64,000 bases of DNA from Collimonas arenae (lineage in GTDB: Bacteria; Pseudomonadota; Gammaproteobacteria; Burkholderiales; Burkholderiaceae_D): assembly GCF_001584165.1 (NCBI RefSeq), contig NZ_CP013233.1, positions 2,240,620 through 2,304,619 of the forward strand. The letters run 5' to 3'. Under the pieces are notes generated by a model. The model did no database searches, was not told the origin of the DNA, and saw only the letters and a list, made by a program, of their open reading frames with translations. A program made the position numbers and the translations under genes. The first letter of the stretch is position 1, and every line of letters starts with the position of its first letter. Below, piece by piece: positions 9,769 through 19,006 of this stretch.

Positions 9769-10294
9769 TCGACTGCTGCTTATCATCGAAGATGACGCGG
9801 CGTTTGCGCGCACCCTCGGTCGCTCATTCGAGCGCCGCGGTTATACGGTACTGCTGGCGGAAAGCCTGGATCAGGCCGCAGAATTTCTGAAGCAGCATTC
9901 ACCGGGTTATGCGGTGGTTGATCTCAAGCTGAACGGAAATACATCCGGATTGGCTTGCGTGCAGATGCTACACAAGCACGATCCGGAAATGCTGATCGTC
10001 GTGTTGACCGGTTTCGCCAGCATCACCACCGCTGTCGAAGCGATCAAACTCGGCGCCTGCCAATACCTGGCCAAGCCATCCAACACTGACGATATCGAAG
10101 CGGCTTTCGGTCACGTCGCCGGGGTGGCCGACGTCGAATTGACCAGTCGCTCTACCTCCATCAAGACTCTGGAGTGGGAGCGCATCCATGAAGTGCTGGT
10201 AGAAACCGGCTTCAATATTTCTGAAACGGCGCGTCGACTCGGCATGCACCGGCGTACGCTGGCGCGCAAGCTGGAAAAACAACGCATCAAATAG
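9758..10294 (+). CDS. regA: Redox response regulator, RegA/PrrA/ActR family
   Basis: 178 residues. Receiver domain (phospho-acceptor Asp about 55 in VVDLKLNG; switch TGFASI; Lys in LAKPSN) plus a short linker and a Fis-type helix-turn-helix at the C-terminus (NISETARRLGMHRRTLARKL), which is nearly invariant in RegA proteins. GAAGAGGAA 8 bases upstream of the ATG supports the start; the longer frame from 9674 is inside regB. It is the last gene of the cyo operon, so the oxidase and the regulator expected to control it may be co-transcribed. Confidence 0.93.
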   Translation: MSVDRLLLIIEDDAAFARTLGRSFERRGYTVLLAESLDQAAEFLKQHSPGYAVVDLKLNGNTSGLACVQMLHKHDPEMLIVVLTGFASITTAVEAIKLGACQYLAKPSNTDDIEAAFGHVAGVADVELTSRSTSIKTLEWERIHEVLVETGFNISETARRLGMHRRTLARKLEKQRIK

Positions 10295-10466
10295 GCGGCG
10301 GCAGCTGCATTCGTCGATTCGCCGCTACCGTTTACGGCATCAGCGCTTGTAAGTCTGTCCACATGATTAACACTATAAGCTGCTTCCTCGCTCTCTAATC
10401 AGGTGAGGTGGCAATAGCGGCTGAGCACATCAGCCATTTTTTCATTTGCTTATGGAGTTTTCCATC

Positions 10467-10964
10467 ATGTCAGCTATCTTGTCTCCACGTCCGCTTATCA
10501 AAGAAAACGATGTAAAGGCGACACTGTTGTCGCCCGATTTTTTGCGCGTGTCTCAACCGAAAACGTTTCGCCATTCGATTGACGTCTATCTGAAAGATTC
10601 GAATGCCACTGGCAATATCTATTTTGCAAGGCATTTCGAGTGGCAGGGGATCTGCCGTGAGCGCTGGTTTTTTGAGTGTGTTTCTGCCGACATGCTGCAA
10701 TCGCTTGGTGTTTTCATTACCAAGGAAGCACAGCAGAAATACGTCAGCGAGACATTCGCTTTTCAAAAGATCGATTGCGAGGTCAATACTTTCGGTGTGA
10801 AGCATTGTTCGTTCTCGCTGTTGTTCCGTTTTTTTGTTGGCGGTGAACTGGTGGCCGTTGGCCATCAGCAGATCGTTTTCGCCAACAAGGAAAAGAAAAT
10901 AGCGCGTTTGCCGGATCACATCCTGGCAAAGATCCGCGAGTATGAAGTCGAGAAGGGTGAATAA
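10467..10964 (+). CDS. Hotdog-fold acyl-CoA thioesterase family protein
   Basis: 165 residues, the size of single-domain 4-hydroxybenzoyl-CoA thioesterase-like enzymes. The N-terminal stretch DSNATGNIYFARHFEWQG corresponds to the hotdog active-site helix; in this subgroup the usual catalytic Asp position reads SNATGN. The start at 10467 is preceded by GGAG nine bases upstream; ATG 10452 is an alternative. It is alone between the cyo/reg operon and a convergent kinase gene. The acyl substrate is unknown. Confidence 0.75.
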   Translation: MSAILSPRPLIKENDVKATLLSPDFLRVSQPKTFRHSIDVYLKDSNATGNIYFARHFEWQGICRERWFFECVSADMLQSLGVFITKEAQQKYVSETFAFQKIDCEVNTFGVKHCSFSLLFRFFVGGELVAVGHQQIVFANKEKKIARLPDHILAKIREYEVEKGE

Positions 10965-10988
10965 CTGTTTTTTGATTGATACCTTGAG

Positions 10989-12455
10989 CTAGGAACCAAG
11001 CGGAGGAGGGATTGCCGTACTTTTCTCCGCTTGGCGAGATGCTGCTACGGGAGCCAGGTCTTGGGCAAGGTTGTCTACCCGCGGAAACTCCAGCGTGAAA
11101 GTAGTGTATTGGCCGGCGACCGAATCGCAGCGGATACGGCCACCAAAAGAAACCATCACACGATGGCAGAAAGTGAGGCCGACGCCGGTTCCGCCGCTAT
11201 TCTTGGTCGTGAAAAAGCCGTCGAAAATGTTCGGCAGCGCTTCTTGCGGAATGCCGGCTCCGGTATCGGTAAAGTGCAGGCGGTTGAATGTTGTACCGCT
11301 CTCGGTCGATATGTAAATATCGCCCTTTTTTGCGGCCTTGATCGCATACAGCGCATTCTTCAGCAAATTGAACAGTACCAGTATCAGGAGCGTATCCGAA
11401 CCGTAAAATCGGAATTCTTCGGCGACGTTGACTACGATCCGTTCTCGGTCCTCGTGGTCGAAGGTGTACCTGTCGATGGCTTCTGCCAGGCAGTCATGTA
11501 TTTCGTGCTGGGTAAAGTTGGATTTATCGATCTGGTCCATCTTGATCGACGCCAGCATCATGTCCAGCACCGCATTGGTGCGATCGACCTCCCTGGTGAG
11601 TGTTTGTCCGATGGTGGCAAGGTAATTCATTGCAAACGGCGGCAACGTAGGTTCGCACAGCTTATGCGACACAGCCAGCTGGTAACTGTTCAGTAGCGTC
11701 GGTATGTATTTGCTCATCCCTTGCGCCTGGTTGCGGATCGACAGCAGCGGCGTCCGCATTTCGTGAGCAACCGTGGCGGCAATCGCCATTGGGTTGAATA
11801 GCCCGTATCTGACGATCGCAATGGTGATAATGCCGAGGCTGACAGCGATGAACAGCACGCCCGGAGGATAGAACTCGTAGCCATAGTTGCAAAGATAATC
11901 TATGGCTGCGAAGAAGTAAGTCAATATGCCGGCAATGCAGAGACGCAACCTGATGCGTTTGTTGGGTGGGGCATTTCGCTGCTGCATGTAGGTGATATAC
12001 AGGCCGCGATTGACTACAACAACCGTTTGCAGCACATGGATCGGGTGCAGCAGTCCGGCTTTCGGATAATATCCCCAAAAATATTCGTAGTAGCCGGACA
12101 CGAAGAGATCGCTGCCGATCAAGAAAACCGCCAGTATCGAGGCCAGGCCATACGACAGATAAACCAGATGTCGCTCCTGCGGGCGATCCGAGACTTCAGT
12201 AAGGAAGTGATACAGGCTGGTCGGCAGGAACAGGATCAGCAGATAGCCGAACTTGATCAAGAATATCGCCACGGCCGGATTGTGGACCTGGAATAACACC
12301 GCCCACGTTCCTTGCCAAAATGCGGACGTGACACACAACACGGAAAAGCTGATGCCGATACGAGTAAAGCCCTGGGTGCAAAGTACGTACAAGCCATAAC
12401 CGAGGAACACGGACGATACCAGCGCGGGCAATATTGAGTACATTGGCAATAGCAA
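10989..12455 (-). CDS. Orphan multi-TM sensor histidine kinase (CqsS/LqsS-like core)
   Basis: 488 residues. The N-terminal half (about 1-225) contains seven or so hydrophobic segments, like 7TM-type histidine kinase input domains, without a periplasmic loop of size. The kinase core follows: H-box ATVAHEMRTPLLSIRNQAQG, N-box LFNLLKNALYAIK, DTGAGIP and GGTGVGLTFC. The H-box and the helix after it (QLAVSHKL) resemble the CqsS/LqsS quorum-sensor kinases from memory. There is no fused receiver, no adjacent regulator, and no cqsA/lqsA-type synthase nearby. The ligand is unknown; a lipid-like or hydrophobic signal would suit the membrane-embedded input domain (inference). Confidence 0.8.
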   Translation of the reverse strand: MLLPMYSILPALVSSVFLGYGLYVLCTQGFTRIGISFSVLCVTSAFWQGTWAVLFQVHNPAVAIFLIKFGYLLILFLPTSLYHFLTEVSDRPQERHLVYLSYGLASILAVFLIGSDLFVSGYYEYFWGYYPKAGLLHPIHVLQTVVVVNRGLYITYMQQRNAPPNKRIRLRLCIAGILTYFFAAIDYLCNYGYEFYPPGVLFIAVSLGIITIAIVRYGLFNPMAIAATVAHEMRTPLLSIRNQAQGMSKYIPTLLNSYQLAVSHKLCEPTLPPFAMNYLATIGQTLTREVDRTNAVLDMMLASIKMDQIDKSNFTQHEIHDCLAEAIDRYTFDHEDRERIVVNVAEEFRFYGSDTLLILVLFNLLKNALYAIKAAKKGDIYISTESGTTFNRLHFTDTGAGIPQEALPNIFDGFFTTKNSGGTGVGLTFCHRVMVSFGGRIRCDSVAGQYTTFTLEFPRVDNLAQDLAPVAASRQAEKSTAIPPPLGS

Positions 12456-13130
12456 TCAAGTGGTGGTATTGATGCGAGTTATTGACGGCAAGAGATACAC
12501 AATATGACCCAACATAGGACTCCACAGATCGGTGATATGTCCTGTTCAAACCAATAAGGTTCCGGAAATATGACGTTCAATTGTCAATGATGACAGTATT
12601 ATAGACTTGTCATCATTCTTTTCGGAAACTATTTTCCAAAAGATAGCACCGTCTGACTGACGCATTGATTGTAAGAGTTTTTTGCCTTCAATCGCGAAGG
12701 AGCGCGAAGACACCACCGGATTATATGCGCTGGCGGCTGAACCGCCGCCATTTTGCATTCAACACCACTTGAGGATAGCTGGCGAGCTGAACCCGACTAA
12801 TGCGTGCTCATGGTCGATGCGGCAAAGTGTTGTTTTGCGCGCTTGTCAGCATTTTGTCAGGATTCCTTCAGGTTTCTGACAGGAATGGTCGATATTCTCA
12901 TGCTGTCCGTTACTACGCAGCATGTGGTTCCCCCGAGATTCATAGAATTACATGCAAGATTGCCGATCAATTAGCTGGCGTCATCCCGGTAAAAAACACA
13001 TTGAGGAATGTACCGAAGAAATCATTCGGGCTGCCAGCGTGCGGCGGCAACGCAGAAGCGACATGTCACCAGATAACGTACTAAAAAGCGTACCAAATCA
13101 TGAAGAGTCGCGCGATAAACGATTTTCACT
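12456..13130. other. Long intergenic region (675 bp) between a kinase gene and an RND operon
   Basis: No reading frame here has convincing coding character or a Shine-Dalgarno. The left third is AT-rich and should hold the kinase promoter. Around 12843-12882 lies a direct repeat described separately. The right 250 bases lead into the RND adaptor gene with no further motif that I can name. Confidence 0.5.
12843..12860 (+). promoter_or_regulatory. PhoB/OmpR-type direct repeat upstream of the RND efflux operon
   Basis: Two identical 7-mers TTGTCAG start at 12843 and 12854, exactly 11 bases apart, with a degenerate third copy (CCTTCAG) another 11 bases on at 12865 and an inverted CTGACAG at 12876. 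Direct repeats with an 11-bp period are the layout bound by OmpR/PhoB-family dimers, and the half-site is close to the Pho box. It is 270 bp upstream of the efflux genes. The cognate regulator may be the one missing from the truncated two-component system at 19.0 kb. Confidence 0.4.
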
Positions 13131-14303
13131 ATGAGCCCCATCATGCAAAACACCACCCAGCAACCAAAGAAACGTGTCATTGTCCTGGCGATAGGCATTC
13201 TTGCCGTTGTCGGTATTGCCTGGCTCGCATCAGTCGGCAGTAAAGGCATTGCCCTTGCATCTGACGCCAATACCGGGTCGACGCCGAATTTCGTGCGCAA
13301 AGGCGACCAGTTGCAGGTCCCTTCCGGGTCGCCGCTACGTAAGCGCTTGGTCATCGCACCAGTGACGACAATGGATGCTCCGCATACGCTGGAATTACCA
13401 GCGCAGGTTGAGGCCGATCCGGCACAGACCATCAATATCCTGCCTCCGGTTGCCGGCAAGGTAATTGAACTGAAAGTCGGGCTTGGCGATCAGGTCAAGA
13501 AAGGCCAGTTGCTGCTGGTGATGAGTTCTGGCGACTTTGCACAGGCGGCAGCCGACCGGAAAAAGGCTGCCGATGCCTTGCAATTGACGAAAAAAATACT
13601 GGATCGCCAGCGCGGTGTGCAAGATGCCGGTGCAGGTGCGGCTAAGGATCTGGAGCAAGCTGAAAGCGCTTACATCCAGGCGCAATCCGAATTTTCACGC
13701 GCTGATACGCGGCTCAAATCATTGGGCAGCGTCAGCGCCGATGGCAGCGGACGTCGCCTCAACGTCGTTGCACCAACCTCCGGCAGTATCACCGCGCTGT
13801 CGACCGGGGTAGGACAGAATGCCAATGACCCGAACGCCGTGTTGATGACGATCGCTAACCTGGACAAGGTTTGGATCACGGCCAATGTTCCAGAGAACGT
13901 GCTGTCTTCTGTCAAGAAGGGACAAGCGGCGTCGATTCGATTGCCGGCCTATCCGGATATCCAGTTCCATGGCAACGTGGCGTTCGTCAGCGATGTTCTG
14001 CAGCCGGATACGCGTCGCGCGCTGGTGCGCATCGGCATGCCGAACGCGGACGGGAAATTCAAGCCGAACATGTTTGCCAACGCCTTGTTCGCCGTCGCGC
14101 AAACCTCTTTGCCGGTTGTGCCGACCTCCGCGCTGCTGATGAACAATGATGACACCACCGTGTTTGTCGAGGTATCACCATGGAATTTTGTGCGCCGTAA
14201 AGTCATCACCGGATTTGAAGAGAATGGCAGTATCCGCGTTCAAACCGGACTGAACACCGGCGATCGCGTTGTCACTTCGGGCGGAGTGCTGCTCAATGAT
14301 TAA
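13131..14303 (+). CDS. RND efflux periplasmic adaptor (CzcB/CusB family)
   Basis: 390 residues. An N-terminal membrane helix (about 16-34) anchors a membrane-fusion protein. It has the split lipoyl motif (LPPVAGKVIELKVGLGDQV and VVAPTSGSITALSTGVG), an alpha-hairpin (about 140-200), a beta-barrel (VWITANVPENVLSSVKKGQ) and a C-terminal membrane-proximal domain ending TGDRVVTSGG. It links the inner-membrane pump to the outer-membrane channel encoded downstream. ATG 13143 is an alternative start. Its last 8 bases overlap the pump gene. Confidence 0.9.
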   Translation: MSPIMQNTTQQPKKRVIVLAIGILAVVGIAWLASVGSKGIALASDANTGSTPNFVRKGDQLQVPSGSPLRKRLVIAPVTTMDAPHTLELPAQVEADPAQTINILPPVAGKVIELKVGLGDQVKKGQLLLVMSSGDFAQAAADRKKAADALQLTKKILDRQRGVQDAGAGAAKDLEQAESAYIQAQSEFSRADTRLKSLGSVSADGSGRRLNVVAPTSGSITALSTGVGQNANDPNAVLMTIANLDKVWITANVPENVLSSVKKGQAASIRLPAYPDIQFHGNVAFVSDVLQPDTRRALVRIGMPNADGKFKPNMFANALFAVAQTSLPVVPTSALLMNNDDTTVFVEVSPWNFVRRKVITGFEENGSIRVQTGLNTGDRVVTSGGVLLND

Positions 14304-17300
14304 CAATGTCGTCCGCTATTGCCTGCGCAAGCGCTATGCAGTGATTCTGGTGACGATATTGGTGGCGCTGTTTGGCTACTATTCGTGGACCCAGATGGCC
14401 GTGGAGGCCTATCCTGAACTGAGCGATGTCCAGGCGCAGGTAACAACCCAGGTGCCAGGCCTGGCCGCAGAAGAAATCGAGCAACAAATCACGATTCCGC
14501 TAGAGCGCCAGCTCAGTGGTACGCCAGGCCTGGTGCATATGCGCTCTTCCAGCACCTTTGGCTTGTCGCTGATTACATTGAGCTTCAAGGACGGCGCTGA
14601 GGATTACTGGGAACGTCAACGCGTGACTGAACGTATAGCGCAGGCAACCCTGCCCAGCGGAGTTACGCCAAGTCTGGATCCGGTAAGTGGTCCATCCGGC
14701 GAAATTTATCGCTATACGCTGCAGTCTGACAGCAAGAACCTGATGGAGCTGTCCGAGATCCAGCGCTGGATCGTGATGCCTGAATTACGGCAGGTGGCAG
14801 GCATTGCTGATGTCAATAACTTCGGCGGCATGACCAAGGAGTATCAGCTTGAAGTCGACCAGAACCAGCTGCAGCGCTACGGTATTGCGCTGTCGGACAT
14901 CACGACTGCCATCAACAACAACAATTCGAACGCCGGCGGCAGCCGTATTTCTCGCGGCGAGCAGGGCTATGTGGTGCGCGGCATCGGCCTGATGCGCAAT
15001 CTCACCGACCTTGGTAATGTCGTGGTGAAGCAAGTCAACGGCGTTCCGATATTGGTGCGGGATCTCGGCAAGATGCAGTACAGCCATCAGGAGCGTCAGG
15101 GGATTTTGGGCAAGGACAACAATCCTGACACGATTGAAGGCATCGTCTTGCTGTTGAAATATCAAAACGCCTCCGAAGTGATCAAGAATGTGCATGCCAA
15201 GGTCGAGCAATTGCAAAAGCAATTGGCACCGCAAGGTGTACGAATCGTGCCTTACATCGACCGTGACGATCTGATCGAATTGACCGTACACAAGGTGAGT
15301 CATACGGTAATCGAAGGTATCGGCCTGGTTTGCATTGTGCTGATCCTGTTTCTCGGCAGTCCGCGCAGCGCCCTGGTGGCCGCGGTAACCATTCCGTTGG
15401 CGCTGGTTACCGTGTTCATCATGATGTACCTGACCAAGATGCCTGCCAATCTGTTCTCTCTGGGAGCCATCGACTTTGGCATCATTGTCGATGGCGCCAT
15501 TGTGGTGACCGAAGCCATCTTGCGACGACGAGAGGCCAAACCGACCGAGGAATTGACGGAGGGCGAAGTGCGGGCCGCCACGACCGAAGTGGTCAAGCCG
15601 ATTTTCTTCGCAACGTTGATTATCATCAGCGCCTATCTGCCGTTATTTGCCTTTGAACGAGCAGAAGGCAAATTGCTGTCGCCGATGGCACTGACTGTCA
15701 GCTATGCATTGATGGGTGCGCTATTGTGCAGCATCGTCCTGGTGCCTGGGCTGGCCTACATGGCGCTGCGCAAGCCGCGCCGGATTTTTCATAACAAACC
15801 ACTGGAGTGGCTGACCGCCGGCTATCGAAAGACACTGGGCGCATTGCTAGACAAACCATCAATAGCCTATGTCATCGGTGCAGTCGCACTGGCCGGCGTG
15901 ATCGTACTGGGCGCGGCTACCGGCCGGGAGTTCATGCCGCAGCTGGATGAGGGCACGCTTTGGCTGCAAGTGCAGATGCCGTCCGGGCTGTCACTGGAAA
16001 AGGGAATGGAGATGGCGGCTGAACTACGCCACACCATCCTGGAGTATCCAGAGGTGTCTTACGTTGTAACCCAACTGGGCCGCAGCGACGATGGCACCGA
16101 TCCGTGGACGCCGTCTCACATGGAAGTGCCGGTCGGCTTGAAGCCCTACAACACCTGGCCGAATGGCGAGAACAAGGCGCAATTCGTGAAACGTCTGAAC
16201 GCACGCCTGTCGCAATTGCCAGGATTCTCGATTGGCATCAGCCAGCCGATCAGCGACGGTGTCAACGATGCGGTCGGCGGCGCCCATAGCCCGTTGGTGA
16301 TTCGCATATATGGCGACGACTTCAAGGAGCTGCGCCGTATCGGCAATGACATTGTCGATGTGTTGCATGGTGTGAAGGGCAGTGCCGATGTGTCGATCTT
16401 CCAGGAGCCACCGGTTCCGCAAATGGTGATCGATATTGATCGCGCGGAAATTGCACGGCTGGGCATCAATATCGGAGATATCTCGAATCTGATCCAAACC
16501 GGCATCGGCGGTGCGCCTGTTACCCAGTTGTATGTGGCAGATCGTATTTATAACGTGACGGTGCGCTTCCCGAGAGGAAATCGAAACGGGCCGGAGGCAT
16601 TGGGCAACTTGCTGATCACGTCATCTAGCGGCGCGCGCATTCCATTGTCGCAAGTGGCGCATATTCGCACGGCAACCGGCGAGAGCACGATTACCCACGA
16701 AAGTACGCATCGGCAGCTGACCGTCCGCCTGGACTATGCCGACCGTGACTTGCTGTCGTATTACCAGGATGCGCAAGCGCAGGTTGCGCAGAAAGTCCAT
16801 TTCGACAAGACAAAGTACCGCCTTGAATGGGCTGGACAGTTTGAAAACCAGGAGCGTGCACAGGCGCGCATGATGCTGGTTTTCGGTCTGGTAGTTGGTC
16901 TGATGGCCATTATTCTGTATGCCGGCTTTGGCAAATTGCGCCAGGCCATGCTGATACTGGGCGTGGTGCCGCTGGCTGCGCTGGGCGGCTTGATTGCACT
17001 GCACATCACGGGCAACACCATTAACGTCGCCACCGGAGTCGGATTCATCGCGTTGTTTGGCGTCGCTGTGCAGAACGGCATCATCATGGTCTCCAATATC
17101 AATCGCGTCAGGCAACAAGGCCTTGCCTTGGCGGACGCGGTGCTGGCAGGGGCGTTTGAACGTTTCCGGCCGGTCTTGATGACGGCGACCGTGGCGTCGA
17201 TCGGGATGTTGCCTGCCGCACTGGCAACTGGTGTCGGCACTGACGTCCAGCGTGGCTTGGCGACCGTGGTAGTGGGAGGGCTGGTGGTTGCCACCTTGCT

Positions 17301-17391
17301 GACCTTGTTTATTCTGCCGACATTTTATTTTGCGTTGGAGCGTTGGATTGAGCGGCGCAAGAAGCAAGTCGAGACAATCGATGGACGCTAA
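14296..17391 (+). CDS. Heavy-metal efflux RND pump (CzcA/CusA family, HME-RND)
   Basis: 1031 residues with 12 membrane helices and two large periplasmic loops. It uses the proton gradient to export metal cations. The helix-4 signature DFGIIVDGAIVVTE carries Asp about 393, Asp about 399 and Glu about 406, the three acidic residues equivalent to D402, D408 and E415 of CzcA. That pattern favours divalent cations (Zn, Co, Cd type) over monovalent Cu/Ag; the exact metal is inference. The usual Asn after the Glu is Ala. The start at 14296 gives an 8-bp overlap with the adaptor gene and the typical MINNVVRYCLRKRY opening. Confidence 0.93.
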   Translation: MINNVVRYCLRKRYAVILVTILVALFGYYSWTQMAVEAYPELSDVQAQVTTQVPGLAAEEIEQQITIPLERQLSGTPGLVHMRSSSTFGLSLITLSFKDGAEDYWERQRVTERIAQATLPSGVTPSLDPVSGPSGEIYRYTLQSDSKNLMELSEIQRWIVMPELRQVAGIADVNNFGGMTKEYQLEVDQNQLQRYGIALSDITTAINNNNSNAGGSRISRGEQGYVVRGIGLMRNLTDLGNVVVKQVNGVPILVRDLGKMQYSHQERQGILGKDNNPDTIEGIVLLLKYQNASEVIKNVHAKVEQLQKQLAPQGVRIVPYIDRDDLIELTVHKVSHTVIEGIGLVCIVLILFLGSPRSALVAAVTIPLALVTVFIMMYLTKMPANLFSLGAIDFGIIVDGAIVVTEAILRRREAKPTEELTEGEVRAATTEVVKPIFFATLIIISAYLPLFAFERAEGKLLSPMALTVSYALMGALLCSIVLVPGLAYMALRKPRRIFHNKPLEWLTAGYRKTLGALLDKPSIAYVIGAVALAGVIVLGAATGREFMPQLDEGTLWLQVQMPSGLSLEKGMEMAAELRHTILEYPEVSYVVTQLGRSDDGTDPWTPSHMEVPVGLKPYNTWPNGENKAQFVKRLNARLSQLPGFSIGISQPISDGVNDAVGGAHSPLVIRIYGDDFKELRRIGNDIVDVLHGVKGSADVSIFQEPPVPQMVIDIDRAEIARLGINIGDISNLIQTGIGGAPVTQLYVADRIYNVTVRFPRGNRNGPEALGNLLITSSSGARIPLSQVAHIRTATGESTITHESTHRQLTVRLDYADRDLLSYYQDAQAQVAQKVHFDKTKYRLEWAGQFENQERAQARMMLVFGLVVGLMAIILYAGFGKLRQAMLILGVVPLAALGGLIALHITGNTINVATGVGFIALFGVAVQNGIIMVSNINRVRQQGLALADAVLAGAFERFRPVLMTATVASIGMLPAALATGVGTDVQRGLATVVVGGLVVATLLTLFILPTFYFALERWIERRKKQVETIDGR

Positions 17392-17472
17392 TTTGTTCAG
17401 AGCCAGGGAGATGCCAAGGGTAGGCTCCCTGCAGGATCGACAGGCTGCGACGGATGTTTAAATAGGTAGAAC

Positions 17473-18972
17473 ATGATGAAATTAAAATTGCAATCTTTGG
17501 CATATGCACCACTGCTGGCTTACTCGCTGGTGTTGGCAGGATGTGCGGTTGGCCCCGATTTCAAGCAGCCTGACGCGCCGTCGGTGCAGGGTTACAGCAA
17601 GGAGCCAATGCCGTCGAAAACGGCGTCCGCCAATACCACAGGCGGTGATGAGCAACAGTTCGTCAGTAACATGGATATTCCGGCGCAATGGTGGACGTTG
17701 TTTCAATCGACGCCTTTGAATTCGCTGATTGAACAGGCGCTGAAGGCCAATCCGGATCTGCAATCGGCACAAGCCGCGTTGCGGGCGGCGGAAGAACAGG
17801 TCTCGGTGCAGCAAGGCGCCTTTTTCCCTGCGGTCAATGCAAGCCTGACGCCGACTCGCCAGAAAACTGCCACTACGCCAGGCCAGGAGTCCTCGCTGTA
17901 TAACCTGCATACCGCTCAGGTCAGCGTGTCATACACGCTGGACGTCTTTGGCGCAAATCGGCGTGCGGTGGAGAATCTGCAGGCACAGGCCGGACAGCAG
18001 CGCTTCTTGCTGGAGGCTGCCTATCTCACGTTGACCTCGAATGTCGTCGCTGCGGCAGTGCAAGAGGCATCGTTGCGCGCGCAAATCGGAGCGACACTGG
18101 AAGTGATCAGCACCCAGCAGAAATTATTGGCGTTGCTGAAGCGCCAGTATGCATTGGGCGACGTGTCGCAAGCCGATGTCGCCGCACAAGAGGCGGCGCT
18201 GGCGCAGACCCAGGCGACGTTGCCGCCGCTGCAGAATTCGCTATCGCAACAGCGCAACAAGCTGACCGCGTTGGCTGGCCGCTTCCCAAGTGAAGAACTG
18301 GACCAGAAATTCCTGTTGTCCCAGATCAGCTTGCCGCAGCAACTACCGGTCAGCCTGCCGTCAAATCTGGTACGGCAACGACCTGACGTGCGTGCAGCAG
18401 AAGAGCAATTGCACGCGGCGTCGGCGGAGGTCGGTGTCGCCACGGCCAATATGCTGCCCCAAATTACACTGAGCGCCAATATCGGCAGCTCGGCAACGCA
18501 AATCGGGAACCTATTTACGTCCGGTACCGGATTTTGGGCATTGGCGGGCGGCCTGACCCAGCCGTTGTTTGCCGGCGGTGCGCTGCTGCATAAAAAGCGC
18601 GCGTCTGAAGCGCTTTTCGAGCAGGCTCAGGCACAGTATCGCAGCACGGTGATTGTGGCATTCCAGAACGTGGCTGATAGTTTGCGCGCGTTGCAATATG
18701 ATGCGGAGACCCTGAAAGCGCAGTTGCTGGCCGAACGTGCCGCCGCCCATAGCCTGGAAATAGCGCGTAAATCAGTGGCGCTGGGCGCCAGCACTCCGCA
18801 GACTTTGTTGACCGCGCAGCAAACGTACCAGCAAACGGTAATCAGCCTGGCGCAGGCGCAGGCGGCGCGTTTCGCCGACACGGCGGCATTGTTCCAGGCG
18901 CTCGGTGGCGGCTGGTGGAATCGCACAGACGCTGCCGAATCGGCGCAGGCCGGCAACAACGTACAGAAATGA
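17473..18972 (+). CDS. Outer-membrane efflux lipoprotein (NodT/TolC family)
   Basis: 499 residues. A signal peptide ends in the lipobox LVLAGC (Cys about 24), followed by the family start AVGPDFKQPD. Two OEP repeats form the TolC-type alpha-barrel: QWWTLFQSTPLNSLIEQAL, ANPDLQSAQAALRAAEEQ, SYTLDVFGANRRAVE and, in the second half, RQRPDVRAAEEQLHAAS and ANIGSSATQIGNLF. It completes the tripartite pump with the adaptor and RND genes, 81 bp downstream of the pump gene. A 7-bp inverted repeat lies in that gap (17404-17431). Confidence 0.92.
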   Translation: MMKLKLQSLAYAPLLAYSLVLAGCAVGPDFKQPDAPSVQGYSKEPMPSKTASANTTGGDEQQFVSNMDIPAQWWTLFQSTPLNSLIEQALKANPDLQSAQAALRAAEEQVSVQQGAFFPAVNASLTPTRQKTATTPGQESSLYNLHTAQVSVSYTLDVFGANRRAVENLQAQAGQQRFLLEAAYLTLTSNVVAAAVQEASLRAQIGATLEVISTQQKLLALLKRQYALGDVSQADVAAQEAALAQTQATLPPLQNSLSQQRNKLTALAGRFPSEELDQKFLLSQISLPQQLPVSLPSNLVRQRPDVRAAEEQLHAASAEVGVATANMLPQITLSANIGSSATQIGNLFTSGTGFWALAGGLTQPLFAGGALLHKKRASEALFEQAQAQYRSTVIVAFQNVADSLRALQYDAETLKAQLLAERAAAHSLEIARKSVALGASTPQTLLTAQQTYQQTVISLAQAQAARFADTAALFQALGGGWWNRTDAAESAQAGNNVQK

Positions 18973-19006
18973 CGTTTTGTTTTGTCATTTGGTGTAATTC
19001 AACAAT

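Noticed and set aside
10996..11034. 10-bp inverted repeat CCAAGCGGAG...CTCCGCTTGG at the 3' end of the sensor kinase gene
   Set aside because: It is within coding sequence and no T run follows on either strand, so a terminator could not be supported.
12546..12758. 70-codon minus-strand ORF in the 12.5-13.1 kb gap
   Set aside because: No ribosome site, atypical composition and no recognised motif.
17404..17431. Inverted repeat CAGGGAG...CTCCCTG between the RND pump and the outer-membrane channel genes
   Set aside because: Only 7 bp of stem with a 14-base loop and no T run; not a supported terminator, at most an mRNA hairpin.
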